A stretch of DNA of 64,000 nucleotides from the NCBI RefSeq assembly GCF_050947875.1, contig NC_134568.1:258110115-258174114 (forward strand), in the 5' to 3' direction. Positions 40,281 through 51,604 of this stretch are shown piece by piece. Under the pieces are notes generated by a model that searched no databases, was not told the DNA's origin, and was given only the letters and a program-made list of their open reading frames with translations. How positions within the stretch are numbered: the first letter of the stretch is position 1; each line of letters opens with the position of its first letter. The position numbers and the translations under genes were made by a program. This DNA is from Dermacentor variabilis. Taxonomy: Eukaryota; Arthropoda; Arachnida; Ixodida; Ixodidae.

Positions 40281-41226
40281 GGCAACGCCCTGTACGTTAC
40301 GTATATTGTTATCGGACACGCCACCGCTGCATGAAACAAAGACTCGCACTGGTGACGAAACACGCGCGCAGAAACACGAATGAAAGAAACGCCTTTTCTC
40401 TCACGGCCCGGATGTACTTCAAGCGTGAGTGTCCCGATACCTCAACAGGATCGCGCGTTTCGCTTCGTTTCGCGGCGCTCCCATCCATCTACGGCTTCTT
40501 GAACGTATGGCACCATTCTCCGCGTCCGCCATGTTAAAGTAGAACCTCCTTCGTTCACTTGACCCGGTAACCATTTCCTCCAAAGCGTATCGCACCAGAA
40601 GTGAACTCGTGAGGACAATTAGTGTACTTGTATAGAGTGGACGGTTATCGACCACTGCATGCATGCTCGACGAAGACTGTCACCCATCGCGTGCCTTACA
40701 GTTTCGGAAGTCGCAGGATAGCGTCCGTTTCGTGCATGGTGTCGTGTCGCTGGTAAACGAATTCAGTGGCAAATGCAATAGCCGGTCAAATACAAGCGAT
40801 TCATGAGCACTGAAGGACAGTGCGATGATTCACGCGTGTACGACGATTTTGCCGGGGAGCCGGCGTTTTTTCGGCGCCGGCGAACCTCTCCAACGCGCGA
40901 CCAAACATTAATCACCCACCGAATATTTCGTTCCCGCACTCTCGACAAACTAAGTGCGACGTAAAAGTGTACCATTGGTCTTGGAAGCTAGCCAGCTTGC
41001 GAGATCGCTAATGCGTAATAGCGGAGGCTGTCGAAGTCTTTGCCCTGTTTTCTTTTTTCCGCGCATTAATGAAACCGAACGCCAAAGTCGCTTCCCCGTT
41101 CCCACGCTCCTGTCTGCACGCCTCGGCAGCGCTTTCTCCGGTGTTTTCACGCAGTCCTTATCCTTAAATAACGAGAGTTTTGCTTTAGGTTGTACCGTTG
41201 TACCAGCTGCGAGCCTCTTCCGCCTG
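40281..41226. other. Unassigned stretch
   Basis: No recognised gene. Frames such as 40046-40537 (+) and 40950-41606 (-) have no motif outside the LINE end noted next. Confidence 0.35.
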
Positions 41227-41605
41227 AGGAGGAGGAGGAGGAACTTTATTGTTACAGAAATCGTTGCGCGGCTTATTTTTGGGTGGTTTCCTCTGACAAG
41301 GCTCCACTGGCGATCGCGGCTCGCCGGGCCTGGTCGAGGGTCGCCAGTTGGCTCCCCAGGTCCAGTTCGGAGAGTCTCGCCTCCCAAGACCACGTAGTGA
41401 GTGTGTGTGCTGTGACTCGTGGCGAAATTGCGTCGCCCGGACGGTCGGTGCGTTCGTGTGCTATATGTGCGCGAGTGTCGCTGTGTGGTTGCTACACCAG
41501 GGACATGTCCGGGACGTATATCTGTCTGGGGAGATTGCGTGTAGACGAGACAAGTGTGGGTATGTGTTCGTTTGCAAGCGGCGCTTGCCTCGTTCTCTGA
41601 ACGCA
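41227..41605 (-). pseudogene. R1/I-type LINE 3' end with terminal zinc motif
   Basis: The minus-strand frame from 41605 reads LQTNTYPHLSRLHAISPDRY, then TCPWCSNHTATLAHI, the C-x2-C-x7-H beginning of the terminal zinc motif of a tick LINE. A stop follows directly. The remaining C-terminal sequence, TWGANWRPSTRPGEP and further, is in the same frame, and the element ends with AATAAA (41250-41245) and (TCC)n (41242-41227). The rest of the LINE is absent. Confidence 0.6.
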
Positions 41606-41617
41606 CATGGCGATCTG

Positions 41618-41730
41618 CCGCGGTGACTACGCGTGGCTATGATCTGCTGGTATAGACACACGAGGCCGCGGGTTCTATTCCTAGCCCGTGTGGCTACATC
41701 GCAATTAGAACGGAACGCAAAAAAAAAAAG
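41618..41730 (+). mobile_element. tRNA-derived SINE head (Ruka-like), truncated
   Basis: CTGCCGCGGTGACTACGCGT and TGGCTATGATCTGCTGG (A-box region) followed by GAGGCCGCGGGTTCTATTCC (B-box) and a short body. A run of A at 41717-41729 follows. The main body is missing. Confidence 0.55.
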
Positions 41731-41892
41731 AAACGCTCGTGTCGCGTCCTTTCGGCGCACGCTTAACAGGTGGGCAAAATTACTATGGATCTCTCCACCA
41801 CAACCCAGTGTGCAGTTGCGAGACGTTAAACTCCGCAGTTTATAGGTTCTCGGGTAATTTGAAAGGGGCTAGTTAATTACACTCTTCGCACT

Positions 41893-42016
41893 TGCTTACG
41901 CGCCATAGCACATTACTGAAAGCACAGGCATGAAACACTAACGAACGGTTGACGCGCATCAGCCGTCTGTCAGTGTTTCGTGTCTGTGCTTCTGGTAACG
42001 TGCTAGCGCATAAGCA
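41893..42016. repeat. 124-bp imperfect foldback
   Basis: TGCTTACGCGCCATAGCACA at 41893 begins an arm to 41939, ending GCATGAAACACT. The opposite arm at 41972-42016 pairs with about six mismatches and a two-base gap. The loop is about 32 bases. Confidence 0.8.
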
Positions 42017-43420
42017 GGTATGCATATATATGTTCTTGTGGGGCGACACCCGCAGAAGAACCCTCGACCGTAATCCTTCCTGTGCGTTCCATTGTTGAGA
42101 TGCACATGTGAGAGTTGTGCCGGACTCGTGCGTCTAGATGACGGACCTGAGAGAACCACAATTTTCACCATGTCACCGACAACTCTAACAGCGTCTTCGG
42201 ATGAATTTGCCCGCTTGCAAGGAGGCATAAAGTGACAATTTCTTGCTTATTTCGCAGCTGAACCCAAACCGAAATGTTTGAACCCTAACATGAAGCGAAC
42301 CAGAGAGAGTTTCGGTTCGACACCGTACGGTGAAGCACAGAAGTTTCAAAGGGGCACGTAATGAAACGTGTCGTCACGCTTAGAAAATCAAAACTAAAAC
42401 GATTGCACAGTGGTGTTAAGTGAAGACCAATATTGAGCATTGATTATGACAACGTTAGTCCAGTTGTATGACTGGGGCTGCTAGATCATCTGAAGGGGAA
42501 CATTGCAGTGGAGCTGCTTAGCTCAATCATGGAATCGGAGTTGCTGAATCTTTCCTAGAAGAAATTTCAGTCTCTCTCGGGCGCGAATAACTTCACACGC
42601 CTATACACAACATGTGCAAAGATAGGTATCAATACAATCCTTACATGCCATTTCACCACACACACGCACAACAATCATCGTGAAAACGATAAACTACATG
42701 AAAATAAATACGTCAGTAGCCCAATGTGTTCCAAAAGAACCACGAACGTGGTAGCGTGAACATTGAAGTTGAATGATGTAGCACATGCTGCACTGCAGTT
42801 ATTTTCCACGGCTTATTCTTTAATAAAACAAACCACTACTGGGAGCTCTGGAAAAAAACGAGCAGTGGAATGCCCACTGGCGACTGCGACATGATTGACG
42901 AGGGGAGCCTTTCTGGAACCGGCCAGGTGTTGCACTATAAAGTATAGAGGCTGCGCAAGTGCGACGTCATGACAGCGTTGAGCGCCTGCCACTGATTGCA
43001 TGCTTCTGGCACAGAAGCTCAGAGAGCTAAGCGAACAACTGCTGCTCTGCCGCCGGCTCCAGCGCGGAGATCCCAGCTTCTACCTACACCACGCAGCCAG
43101 CCGGAGAGGTCTCTGAATGAAGCTCCGGGCCACGCTGAAAGTTTTTGTGTCGCTTGTTATGCAGAGTCCTGAGCCTTTTTTTAGTGGCGACACGCTGGGC
43201 TCCTTCGGACTACAGGGAACCACCGAAATTCTCCCAGTGGTTGGGCGAGTCTTCAGAGCATCTCTGTGTAGCGCCCCGAAAGTCTAGCCATCTTGGTTCT
43301 TGCAAACTCTCTTTCCTTGTAGAAGCTCTCTTGTACTCATCATTGAGTGCATTGACTAAAAATTAAAATTAAAGGTAAGTACAGTCTCGTTGAACTGTAG
43401 TTAGATCTTCACAGCCTTTT
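42017..43420. other. Unassigned stretch with short dispersed repeat copy 2
   Basis: Copy 2 of the repeat at 36556 lies at 42257-42330 (AGCTGAACCCAAACCGAAAT, GAGTTTCGGTTCGACACC). No gene recognised. This region lies downstream of the kinesin segment and could hold its intron if the gene is real. Confidence 0.4.
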
Positions 43421-44716
43421 TTACTTTTTTACTTTGTGGGTAGTGAGTCTGGAGATTGTGATGCACTCAGCCGGATTGTCCCTCACGAGAACTGATGGCC
43501 CGTAAGATGGGAAGAGTGGGTCCCGGACCGCATCGTTGCGGACTTGAAGGTAGATGACCGCGACCTTGCATGTCTGGCCCGTTGACAGAAGCCTCTTAAA
43601 GCTCTGGCACAGTGCCCTGATCGTGAGGGAGACCACTCCGGGCCGATCCTTCAAGCCCTGCATGGTAAATGTTTTGCCGGCACCGGCCGCTGCCCCGAAG
43701 TAGCTGCAACCTTTGAACTGCGTCGTCAGCATGTCCTTGGTGGTGTGCTCAAACACGTGTGCGTCGCCATTTGTTTCGTCGTATACCTGGACGAACACGA
43801 AGCTTTGGTCCTTGATGGACATCACGACGCCTCTGTGAGCTTGCTGCCCCTGGATGTAGAAGGGCTCTGCCTCGGCCTTGGTGTCGAACACGAGGCGTTG
43901 GTCCTTGTTGGACATGACGACACCTCCGTGAGCTTGCTGCCCCTGGATGTAGAAGGGCTCTGCCTCGGCCTTGGTGTCGAACACGAGGCTTTGGTCCTTG
44001 TTGGACAAGACGACGCCTCCGTGAGCTCGCTGCCCCTGGATGTAGAAGGGCTCTGCCTCGGCCTTGGTGTCGAACACGAGGCGTTGGTCCTTGTTGGACA
44101 TGACGACACCTCCGTGAGCTTGCTGCCCCTGGATGTAGAAGGGCTCTGCCTCGGCCTTGGTGTCGAACACGAGGCTTTGGTCCTTGTTGGACAAGACGAC
44201 GCCTCCGTGAGCTCGCTGCCCCTGGAGGTAGAAGGGCTCTGCCTCGGCTTTGGTGTCGAACACGAGGCTTTGGTCCTTGTTGGACACGACGACACCTCCG
44301 TGAGCTTGCTGCCCCTGGAGGTAGAAGGGCTCTGCCTCGGCCTTGGTGTCGAACACGAGGCTTTGGTCCTTGTTGGACATGACGATGCCTCCGTGAGCTT
44401 GCTGCCCCTGGAGGTAGAAGGGCTCTGCCTCGGCTTTGATGTCGAACACGAGGCACCGGTCGTCCACAAGGCGACCAACGCTGACGGCGTCTGCAGCGGG
44501 CGCACGCGCACTGCTACGTTCACCTGGCCAGCTCCGGACAGTCGTCGAGGCTTGGGGGCCGAAGGCGCAGCCTGGTTGGAACGCGCCTCTTTCGGTTCGG
44601 CGCCGTTTTGGATGCCACAGGGCTGCGGCACTGGTGTCCTGCAGCAGTCGACTTGCTCCTATGCAGGAGCTACATAGGCACAGGTTGGCTGGACGTGCAA
44701 CCGATCCAGCAACCAT
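43421..44716 (-). pseudogene. Kinesin-8-like motor segment with 7-fold internal repeat
   Basis: Kinesins are microtubule motors; kinesin-8 (KIF18/19) members walk to plus ends and regulate their length. The minus-strand frame 44716-43421 gives GRLVDDRCLVFD, then seven tandem 31-residue units (LVFDTKAEAEPFYLQGQQAH, then a GGVVMSNKDQS-type end), then FVFVQVYDETNGDAHVFEHT, a P-loop GAAAGAGKTFTM, RPGVVSLTIRALCQSFKRLL, AVIYLQVRNDAVRDPL and SVLVRDNPAECITISRLTTH. The first motor strand, VNVAVRVRPLQT, is read in a different frame near 44510, so one indel near 44460-44480 breaks the start. The frame ends just after a possible splice donor (CACAAA/GTAAAA near 43430). Either a decayed copy or a large exon of an unusual gene. 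Switch motifs downstream are not in view. Confidence 0.75.
43802..44452 (-). repeat. 7 x 93 bp coding minisatellite in the kinesin motor
   Basis: Seven units of exactly 93 bp with no indels. Differences between units are few: L/I at one place, QQ/QR, M/L/V, and S/R at the end. Units 3-4 and 5-6 share the same alternation (R-L-S then Q-M-R), pointing to duplication of a 186-bp pair. Because 93 is divisible by three, other frames and the opposite strand (43745-44677) are open as well. Confidence 0.95.
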
Positions 44717-45296
44717 TCTTCTTCTACTTCTTTTTCTTCGTGAGCTCCTGGCACGTTCACACGTGAAAGATTGTCAACGTGCATGGGCCATTCTGAAGGA
44801 ATCCGCACAGGCATATGAATAAAGGTAGCGGGATGAAACACTGCAGATAGTAAGCCTATGTAATCCTATAGTGAGTCTTTTAAAGTGTGTATGATAAATT
44901 TTGAAGCGTCTATTATTAACAAAATCGCAAGCAACTCTGGAAACACCGCGGCCTCACTTGGTTGAACATAACCTTCGGTGGACATCCCAACGCTGCACAT
45001 CAGCTGTGGCTATGTTCGAAAATGTATTCATAGAAATAATCCTCGCAGGCAGTACAGCGTGGATATCGAGTTGAAACTTCACTGCTTGTAAGTATGCTAT
45101 AGGTCCAGGATACAATGAGACACTCAAAGATACAACTCGCTGAAATCTGCATCCCCTATAGCGCCATATTTCTTGGTCTCAAACGACAATTCGCTAACTT
45201 TTTTAGCTGTTGCATGGTTGTGGGCCTTCGCTGGTTCTACTTCGACTTAGCCTTTTTTTTTTTGTAGGGCTCACTAACGGACGTTCGTTCCAGTAT
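44717..45296. other. Unassigned stretch
   Basis: No gene or repeat recognised upstream of the kinesin segment, and no clear promoter. Confidence 0.3.
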
Positions 45297-45353
45297 GCGC
45301 TCAGTTGGTGAGGTCTCAGCCTCGCATCGGTGGATGACGAGTTCGATGCGAGG
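45297..45353 (+). other. tRNA-like SINE head or hairpin
   Basis: GCGCTCAGTTGGTGAGG resembles an A box, and GAGTTCGATGCGAGG about 30 nt later a B box. CCTCGCATCG (45320-45329) and CGATGCGAGG (45344-45353) form a perfect 10-bp stem. Confidence 0.3.
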
Positions 45354-48300
45354 TGCACCGGATATTCGGATCCACGTGCCATGAGTCGGCGGTCGCGTAA
45401 CGACGAGGCCGAAAAGCTCACGGTCGCTCTTCGGTATTTCTTTTTCTTCCGCCTTTTGGTGTAAATAAAACTGCTGGCGAAAGCAAGTGAGACAGCGTCC
45501 GAAATGAACACGTGACGCGGTACATCATTTGGGTGCAAACTTCGTGAGTGGAAACAAGACAAACGCGGTTTTCTGTTCGATCGTCTGTGGGATCCGAGGA
45601 CGTTCTCCAATCGATCTTCCAATCTGTCGGATTTGCACATCGACAATGGCACATGCAGACTCCGACTACCGTGGGTTGTGCCGCTAATTGCGACATTCTT
45701 TTGCGTCGAGAGCGTAGAAAGAAGCATTCGATCACAACTTTAGAGAGATTAGCGCTCTTACGAATGCACATGCGGTCCCGCTCATGGAGCAGGTTTTGCT
45801 GCCGGCGACAGCATGCAGCCTTCGCCAGTGGCTGAAAACGCGAAGCGTCGCAGCTTCAGCTCCGCTGAACAGTGCGCAACCGAAGGCTCCTGCGGTCTCG
45901 TAACAGACAAGAAAATAAAGAGAGAAAACAGGAAAGTCAACCATGGACTGCGTCTTGCCTGGAAGCTCGACCGTGACGTCACGCCAGTGGGCCGAAGTTA
46001 ATTCCTTTGGAAAAAAGCGCAATATAAAGGCGTGATGATTCTCCCGCCTCTTGTCAGTATACTTCAGCCGCCAAGCGTGACGTCACTGCTACAAGTTTTT
46101 TTAGGCCTCGCGATGTATCGAAGGATCGCGAAATGAGTACAGACGCTAGCTTTCAGGGAGTAACCGTGTTCCGTGATGCGGTCGTTGACCCACCACGCGC
46201 GGCCTGTTTGGTCTGCGGACACAACACTTAACAGCAATCAACAAACTACGGCGAGGAGCTGTTAACTTTCTGTAAAAGACCAGCACGCTTATTCCAGGTT
46301 GCAAGATAGGTTATACTACAGAACATTTACGTTGATAATCGTCGGTTAACTTGGGCACTCACCATGCAATTCGACCCGACTATAGTATATACTGCGCAGA
46401 GAGACCCGGCCAATTATGCTCGGAAAGGTCGAAGGCACGCGTACGCGCGTCTGTTGGGCCGCAGGCGGCGGATGGTGCTTGCTTAGGGGACCTCCAAATG
46501 AAAGTGGTTGCCGCCGCGCTCGACGCGATAAAACGAGGCCGCGCGCAGAATTCCGAAACAGCCATATCCGTGCATAGGGGCGGAGTTTTCAAGACGAATG
46601 ACCCTTCCTCCCCCCCCTCTTCGAAGTAAGGCCGCCACGCCATGTCGCGTTCAACGTGTCATCAGATTGCGCGGGCCGGTGACGTGGACGATTTCAGAGG
46701 GGCCGAGAATGTGGGGGTGGTGGACGGAGAAGGGAAGAGGACGAACGGGGCTCTCGCGACGCCATTAACGACGCCATTAAATGACGCCCGGGTCCCTCGT
46801 GTAGAAAAGAGCACCCTCTTGTGGCCCCTTTCTGATTCCCGACGAGCTTGGGCGTGCGACGGGATGAGAAAAAACACGAAAGAAGGTAAAGAAATCGATT
46901 GGAGAAGGCTCGCAGGAGAACCGCGGTCGCGGGGGGCTGCGAAAAGCGGCGTACAAGAGAGAACATGAAGGAAGAGGTGCAGAGGAGTGTCGGGTTGGGC
47001 TTTGGTCTTGGGAGGTCATATCGCCTCTTGTGCGCATGCAGCCTCGTTGGCCAGCGTCTGCAGCTGCCTCTCCTGCATGCTCGCGGGCAAGAAGTTAATG
47101 GCGCTCGCTGCCTGTGAGAGTGAACGGTGCTCCTTGGGGCACAGTTAGGGTGCGAGTTATTTCAGGTTCGCGACGGAGGCTTTCAGACTGTCACGCTTTG
47201 CGGTGCCTTTATGACGTTCCAGCGAACGTTCACTCGCATTTGCGCATCACACGTTCGCGCTTATGTGTGCGCCAACTTTACCTGCATGAGCCCGGGGCAA
47301 GCGACTGCGAATTTCGAAATGGCCCGGCGCGATGTTGTTTCCGTCGCTGGCAAGGCCATTTCCCGGCCGCGCTAGAACACGAACGTAGAAGGTGCGCCGA
47401 GAAGTGCGCAGAGAGAGACCGAGGAAAAGTTCGTAAAAAAAGAAACTCAAGTTGTAATAAAAGCGTCATTGCTTGGTCGATTTGGACGTAATTGAAGATG
47501 TTGGATACCATACAGCATGTGGGCGGCCTCTCCGCGCAACACCAAGTCACTTAATGAAGTATGGATGGATGACACGGGGTGGCGATGAACTCGCCGTAGA
47601 AGTAAAGCTCTTTAGAACACGTGGTGCTGCTCATTAGCGTAAAACAAAGGAAGAAAAACAGAGTATGAGTCAAACCAAAACAAAAAGGCGGCGCGTTTCG
47701 TGGTGTTTCTGCTTAAAGGCACAAAGAAAAAATTCAGTGATTACATCGCCGAGAGAAGAGCTGAGTAAAACATAAAATCGAATACGCTGCGGTATTAAAA
47801 TCAAACGGGGCGAATAAAAATCTCGAGTCGTCAGGATTACAAAGCAAACTATGGGCATAAAACGACTAACGCGAGAAAATTACCGCAGAACTCGTCGTCT
47901 CACGATGACTGTCACTGGCAATGCGAATAGCAATCGAGCAATGCAGCGGCAGACCATATGTTCGCATTTATTTACCACGTGTAGTGGTAATTCTGAGACT
48001 TTCGTTGCTTCGGCTATATGCTACATACTCCGATATCATCCCACCTTACTATGGCACTCGCTTGCTAAGGTCGCCCATGAGCACGAAGCCGTGATGACGA
48101 CTCTATGACGCTGACGCAGTGACTGCGGAATGGCGAAGAAGGAATGACGCCGATGGAACGACAAAAGCGTATAACAACGACGTCGTGACAACAATGAGAT
48201 GTCGATTCTTAAATTATGACGATGGTATAAGGACGAACGCGAGACGACGAAGGTATGATGACAACCGGTTGAAAAAATTCACCGACGTTTACAATACTCC

Positions 48301-49063
48301 CTAATACGAAATTCGAACATATTTTGTATTATGATTACATAGGTACACGGTTTATATTAGGAAGACAACGCTGTGAATAGCGTAGCTGGCGCGGACAATC
48401 TGTCTCTTACGACACATTGCAAACGGAGCGAAGTGTGACGCGACTGCCTCGTTATTTGGGAGGTCGTGAGAGGCAGCGCGTGGGTTACGCGTTGGTTGCG
48501 CGTGGGCGCGATTAACAGCAGCCGCCGCAGACATACCTCCGCTCATGCAGCACTTCGTTTGCATACAGACGACGCGCGCTACCCTGGCGCCATATCGTAG
48601 CCGTCGTCACCGCACAGCCCGTATTGCGTTGCACTACGCTTTTCTTTTCCCGCTTCCGTTCCACCAACGACGAGAGCGGCCCTTCGTCGTGAGGAAATCG
48701 TGCCACCAGTGTCAGCGCCGACAACACTAAAGGGAACGTCACATTGAGCCTTACTCGTAGCCGCTTGCCATCGCCCCTTGCAGTGATACCCGTCACCCAC
48801 GTTGGTTCCGCGGACAGGCCTCGTGTTCGTCCATTCCGGGGTAGGCCTCGCGAGACGGTCTCGCAGAAGCATGGATCGTCGAACACGAAGAACGTCCGCG
48901 CCGCTTGGCGATCCAGAGCCAAAGAGGAAGCGCCTTCTCCTTTTTGTGCCCAAGTAACCCCGCCGTCAGGCGGCGTTAGCAGAGCAACACTCGCGCCATT
49001 TCTCGTACTACCCTGCAACCATACCGACCGCCGCAGGTCTCACGTTGCAGGTCGGCCTCCTCC
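45354..49063. other. Long unassigned stretch
   Basis: About 3.7 kb in which I recognise no protein. GC-rich zones occur at 46420-47000 and 48430-49050; frames such as 48512-49018 (-, 168 codons) and 46642-46968 (+) have no motif and are likely chance. It could hold introns or regulatory DNA. Confidence 0.35.
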
Positions 49064-49798
49064 TTAAGAGGAAGCTTTAGCTCGAGTGCTCCTATCTAAA
49101 TACATGTAGAAGGAGAAGTCGTTTTTCTAGGTAACCACTGCACCAAACTTGATGAGGTTTGTGGCATTTAAAAGAAAAACTTACATTATAGTGACTGCTG
49201 ATTTCGAATTTTTCATTTATGTTGTCACTCCTTTATTAAAAATTGGCTAAAATCGCAAACTTTCAGAAAACGAAGCTGTCAAGTTTACAACGCTGTAACT
49301 CAACAATGAAAAATGATATCAGAATTCTGTGAATTGCATCTAATAGTGCATCTACAGCGGACAAAATTGATAGGTTACACATGAATCTCAAAAAAAGAAT
49401 ACGTATTACGGAAATACGGCTCTCGCAGAACCCTTGTACGCGACGTAACCAATTCACGTAAGATACAAATTGACAGACCAAATTTGCCCCCTTTGACTGT
49501 TATAATAGATGCCGTATACATAACCACGATATCTGTTCTTGATGCAGAGCTATTTGTTTGTAAACGTCGTGCTTCTATTTTCTTCGAACTTTCGAATTTT
49601 TCAAAATATTTTAAACAGAATTCAGGCCCTAAATCGAAATTTCGCTTCCAACAGACACTAGAATATAACCTTCTCTCTCAAATACAACAAATTGCATTAA
49701 AAGCGATAAAGGGGTTATCTCACAAAAGCGTTTCTGCGTCTTACATGCATTTGAATAGGCCGCGTCGGAGTTGGGCTCGAGCTAAAGCTTCCTCTTAA
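49064..49798. mobile_element. piggyBac-type MITE flanked by TTAA
   Basis: TTAA at 49064-49067 is followed by GAGGAAGCTTTAGCTCGAG, and the other end reads CTCGAGCTAAAGCTTCCTC before TTAA at 49795-49798. This gives perfect 19-bp terminal inverted repeats and the TTAA duplication typical of piggyBac transposons. The 727-bp inside is A/T-rich and has no transposase. I remember this element as very abundant in tick genomes. Confidence 0.85.
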
Positions 49799-50306
49799 AC
49801 AATTTCTCGAGGGATCAAATACATGAATAATAACTGCATTGCCATTGCCAAAGATGCTGCAAACGAATTCTTGAACGGTATGCACTGTCAAAACAAGTAA
49901 GATATGTATTTTTTTTCATAAAAGAATATACTCGTATGTCCCCAAAAATTGTGCCCGAAATAACTGATATCAATGCTTCCATGTTTTTTCTCTATTTAAT
50001 AAGCAAAGAAAATATCACACGAACTTTAGAACTATATATCAGTTCGAAACCAGCAAAGCAGTGTAGGCCGTCGATATGAAAAATGTAGAGGCCATGAAAT
50101 GAATGAGTTGAGGACAAATATCTTAATGAAACTTTGTACATGTTTTTTTGCATATGCAACGGCCAGGGAAAACTCTCAATGACGCTGTCCTTTGTTCAAA
50201 TGTATTGCGCAGGAAAAGCTGTCACCGGTCGTGTATTCTGAGTAATTGCACCGAAATTATAGTCTCAACAGAGAGCACACATAAAAAGCAAGAGCTTTGC
50301 AAAATA
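49799..50306. other. Unassigned stretch between two DNA transposons
   Basis: A/T-rich. No gene recognised. Confidence 0.35.
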
Positions 50307-50308
50307 TA

Positions 50309-51602
50309 CGAGGGCGAGTCAAATGAAAATGAGCCATTGCGATTATGTGACAAACGGAGTATTTTATTTCAATGTAGTCTCCATGAGCATTTAGACATTT
50401 GTCCCACTGACTAACGAGTCGCGTAATTCCCGTCTCATAAAACTCCTTGGGTTGCAGCTTCAAAAAGTCTGCAGATGATTCTTTCAAGCCATTGTCTACA
50501 CGAATCTGGTCCCCTTGAGCTGTTTCTTCAATTGCCCCAAAATCCACAATGTGGAAGTCGCAAGGCGACAGGTCTGGATTATATGGAGGATGCTGCAGCT
50601 TGTCCCACTTGAACTTTGCCACTTTAGCGCTAACCACATCAGCGATGTGGGGACGTGCATTGTCGTGGAACAAGATGACCCCATTCGCCAATTTTCCACT
50701 TTCTTTGTTCTTGATTGCGACACGGAGCCGATCTGGCATTTCACAATATCGGAAACAATTGATAGTCTCTCAAGATTTAGCAAATTCTATCAGTAATTGC
50801 CCCTAATGATCGAAAAAGAAGTCAACAACACCTTTTCGGCGGAAATGACAGCCTTTGCTTTCTTTGGGGGTGGTGAATTCGAATGTTTCCACTGTAAGCT
50901 TTCCGTCGTGTTCCAGGCTCGTAGTAGGATACCATGGTTCGTCCCCGATCACAATTGCAGACAAGAAGTCGTCACCCTCATTGTGATACCGGATCCGATG
51001 AGTCAAGGCAGCGCCGAACTTCTCCGTCCTCTGGCGGTGGTTCAAAATGTTGGACATCCATTGCGCACTCAAGAGCCGATAACCGGGATGTTCATGAATT
51101 ATGGTGTGAACTGGACCGTGACTGATATTCACACGCTCTGCCAGTTCATCGATACTTATCCTCCGTTCTTGTCTAATCAGCTCATCAAGCTTTGCAATTG
51201 TGTTGGAGGTGATTGCGCGGTGGCTTTGGGCCCGGTCTTGGATCGTCTTTGCAACTTTCGCGTCCTTCTTTAAACCGTTTGCTCAAACGCTTGACAGTGG
51301 CCAGTGAAATGCAATGTTCAGCGTACACAGCAGCTATACGGCGAATAATTTCTTTTTGGGAAACACCTTCAGCTGTCAAAAAACCTCACGACACCACGCT
51401 GTTCAACTTTTGTAGAGTCCACTATGTCACGCAACCACGTTCAACGCGGTGTATGAGAGCATTAAAGAACATTTATCCTCACACCCGCGTGTCATTTTTG
51501 TAAATGAGAGATGCCTGTGTACTACGCGCAAGCCTCGCAGATAATGAACATAACCATTATTGCACGGGGTGGGTAGGCTTACTTTTATTTGACTCGCCCT
51601 CG
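50309..51602 (-). mobile_element. Mariner transposon, full length, inactive
   Basis: Ends CGAGGGCGAGTCAAAT (50309) and its reverse complement ATTTGACTCGCCCTCG ending at 51602, flanked by TA on both sides (50307-50308, 51603-51604). The length, 1294 bp, is normal for mariner. The transposase lies on the minus strand. Confidence 0.9.
50360..51440 (-). pseudogene. Mariner transposase, broken
   Basis: A cut-and-paste transposase. N-terminal helix-turn-helix at 51379-51185 (ISLATVKRLSKRFKEGRESC). The catalytic part starts in another frame (51132-50803) with AIVIGDEPWYPTTSLEHDGK, first aspartate in GDEPW. It resumes after a stop with VILFHDNARPHIADVV and LQHPPYNPDLSPCDFH. The second and third aspartates are 34 residues apart, the DD34D spacing of mariner. 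Further frame shifts occur near 50540. All three catalytic aspartates survive although the frame does not. Confidence 0.85.
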
Positions 51603-51604
51603 TA

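Noticed and set aside
40950..41606. 218-codon minus-strand frame
   Set aside because: Low similarity to anything. The adjacent frame carries the LINE zinc motif, which is the better reading.
43802..44452. CRISPR-like array
   Set aside because: The units are contiguous and nearly identical with no unique spacers, and they code for protein in frame.
43745..44677. 310-codon open frame on the plus strand opposite the kinesin segment
   Set aside because: It follows from the 93-bp repeat being a multiple of three and lacking stops in this frame. The kinesin reading has family motifs; this one has none.
48512..49018. 168-codon minus-strand frame in GC-rich DNA
   Set aside because: No motif, no start context or splice pattern that supports it. 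Kept only as unassigned DNA.
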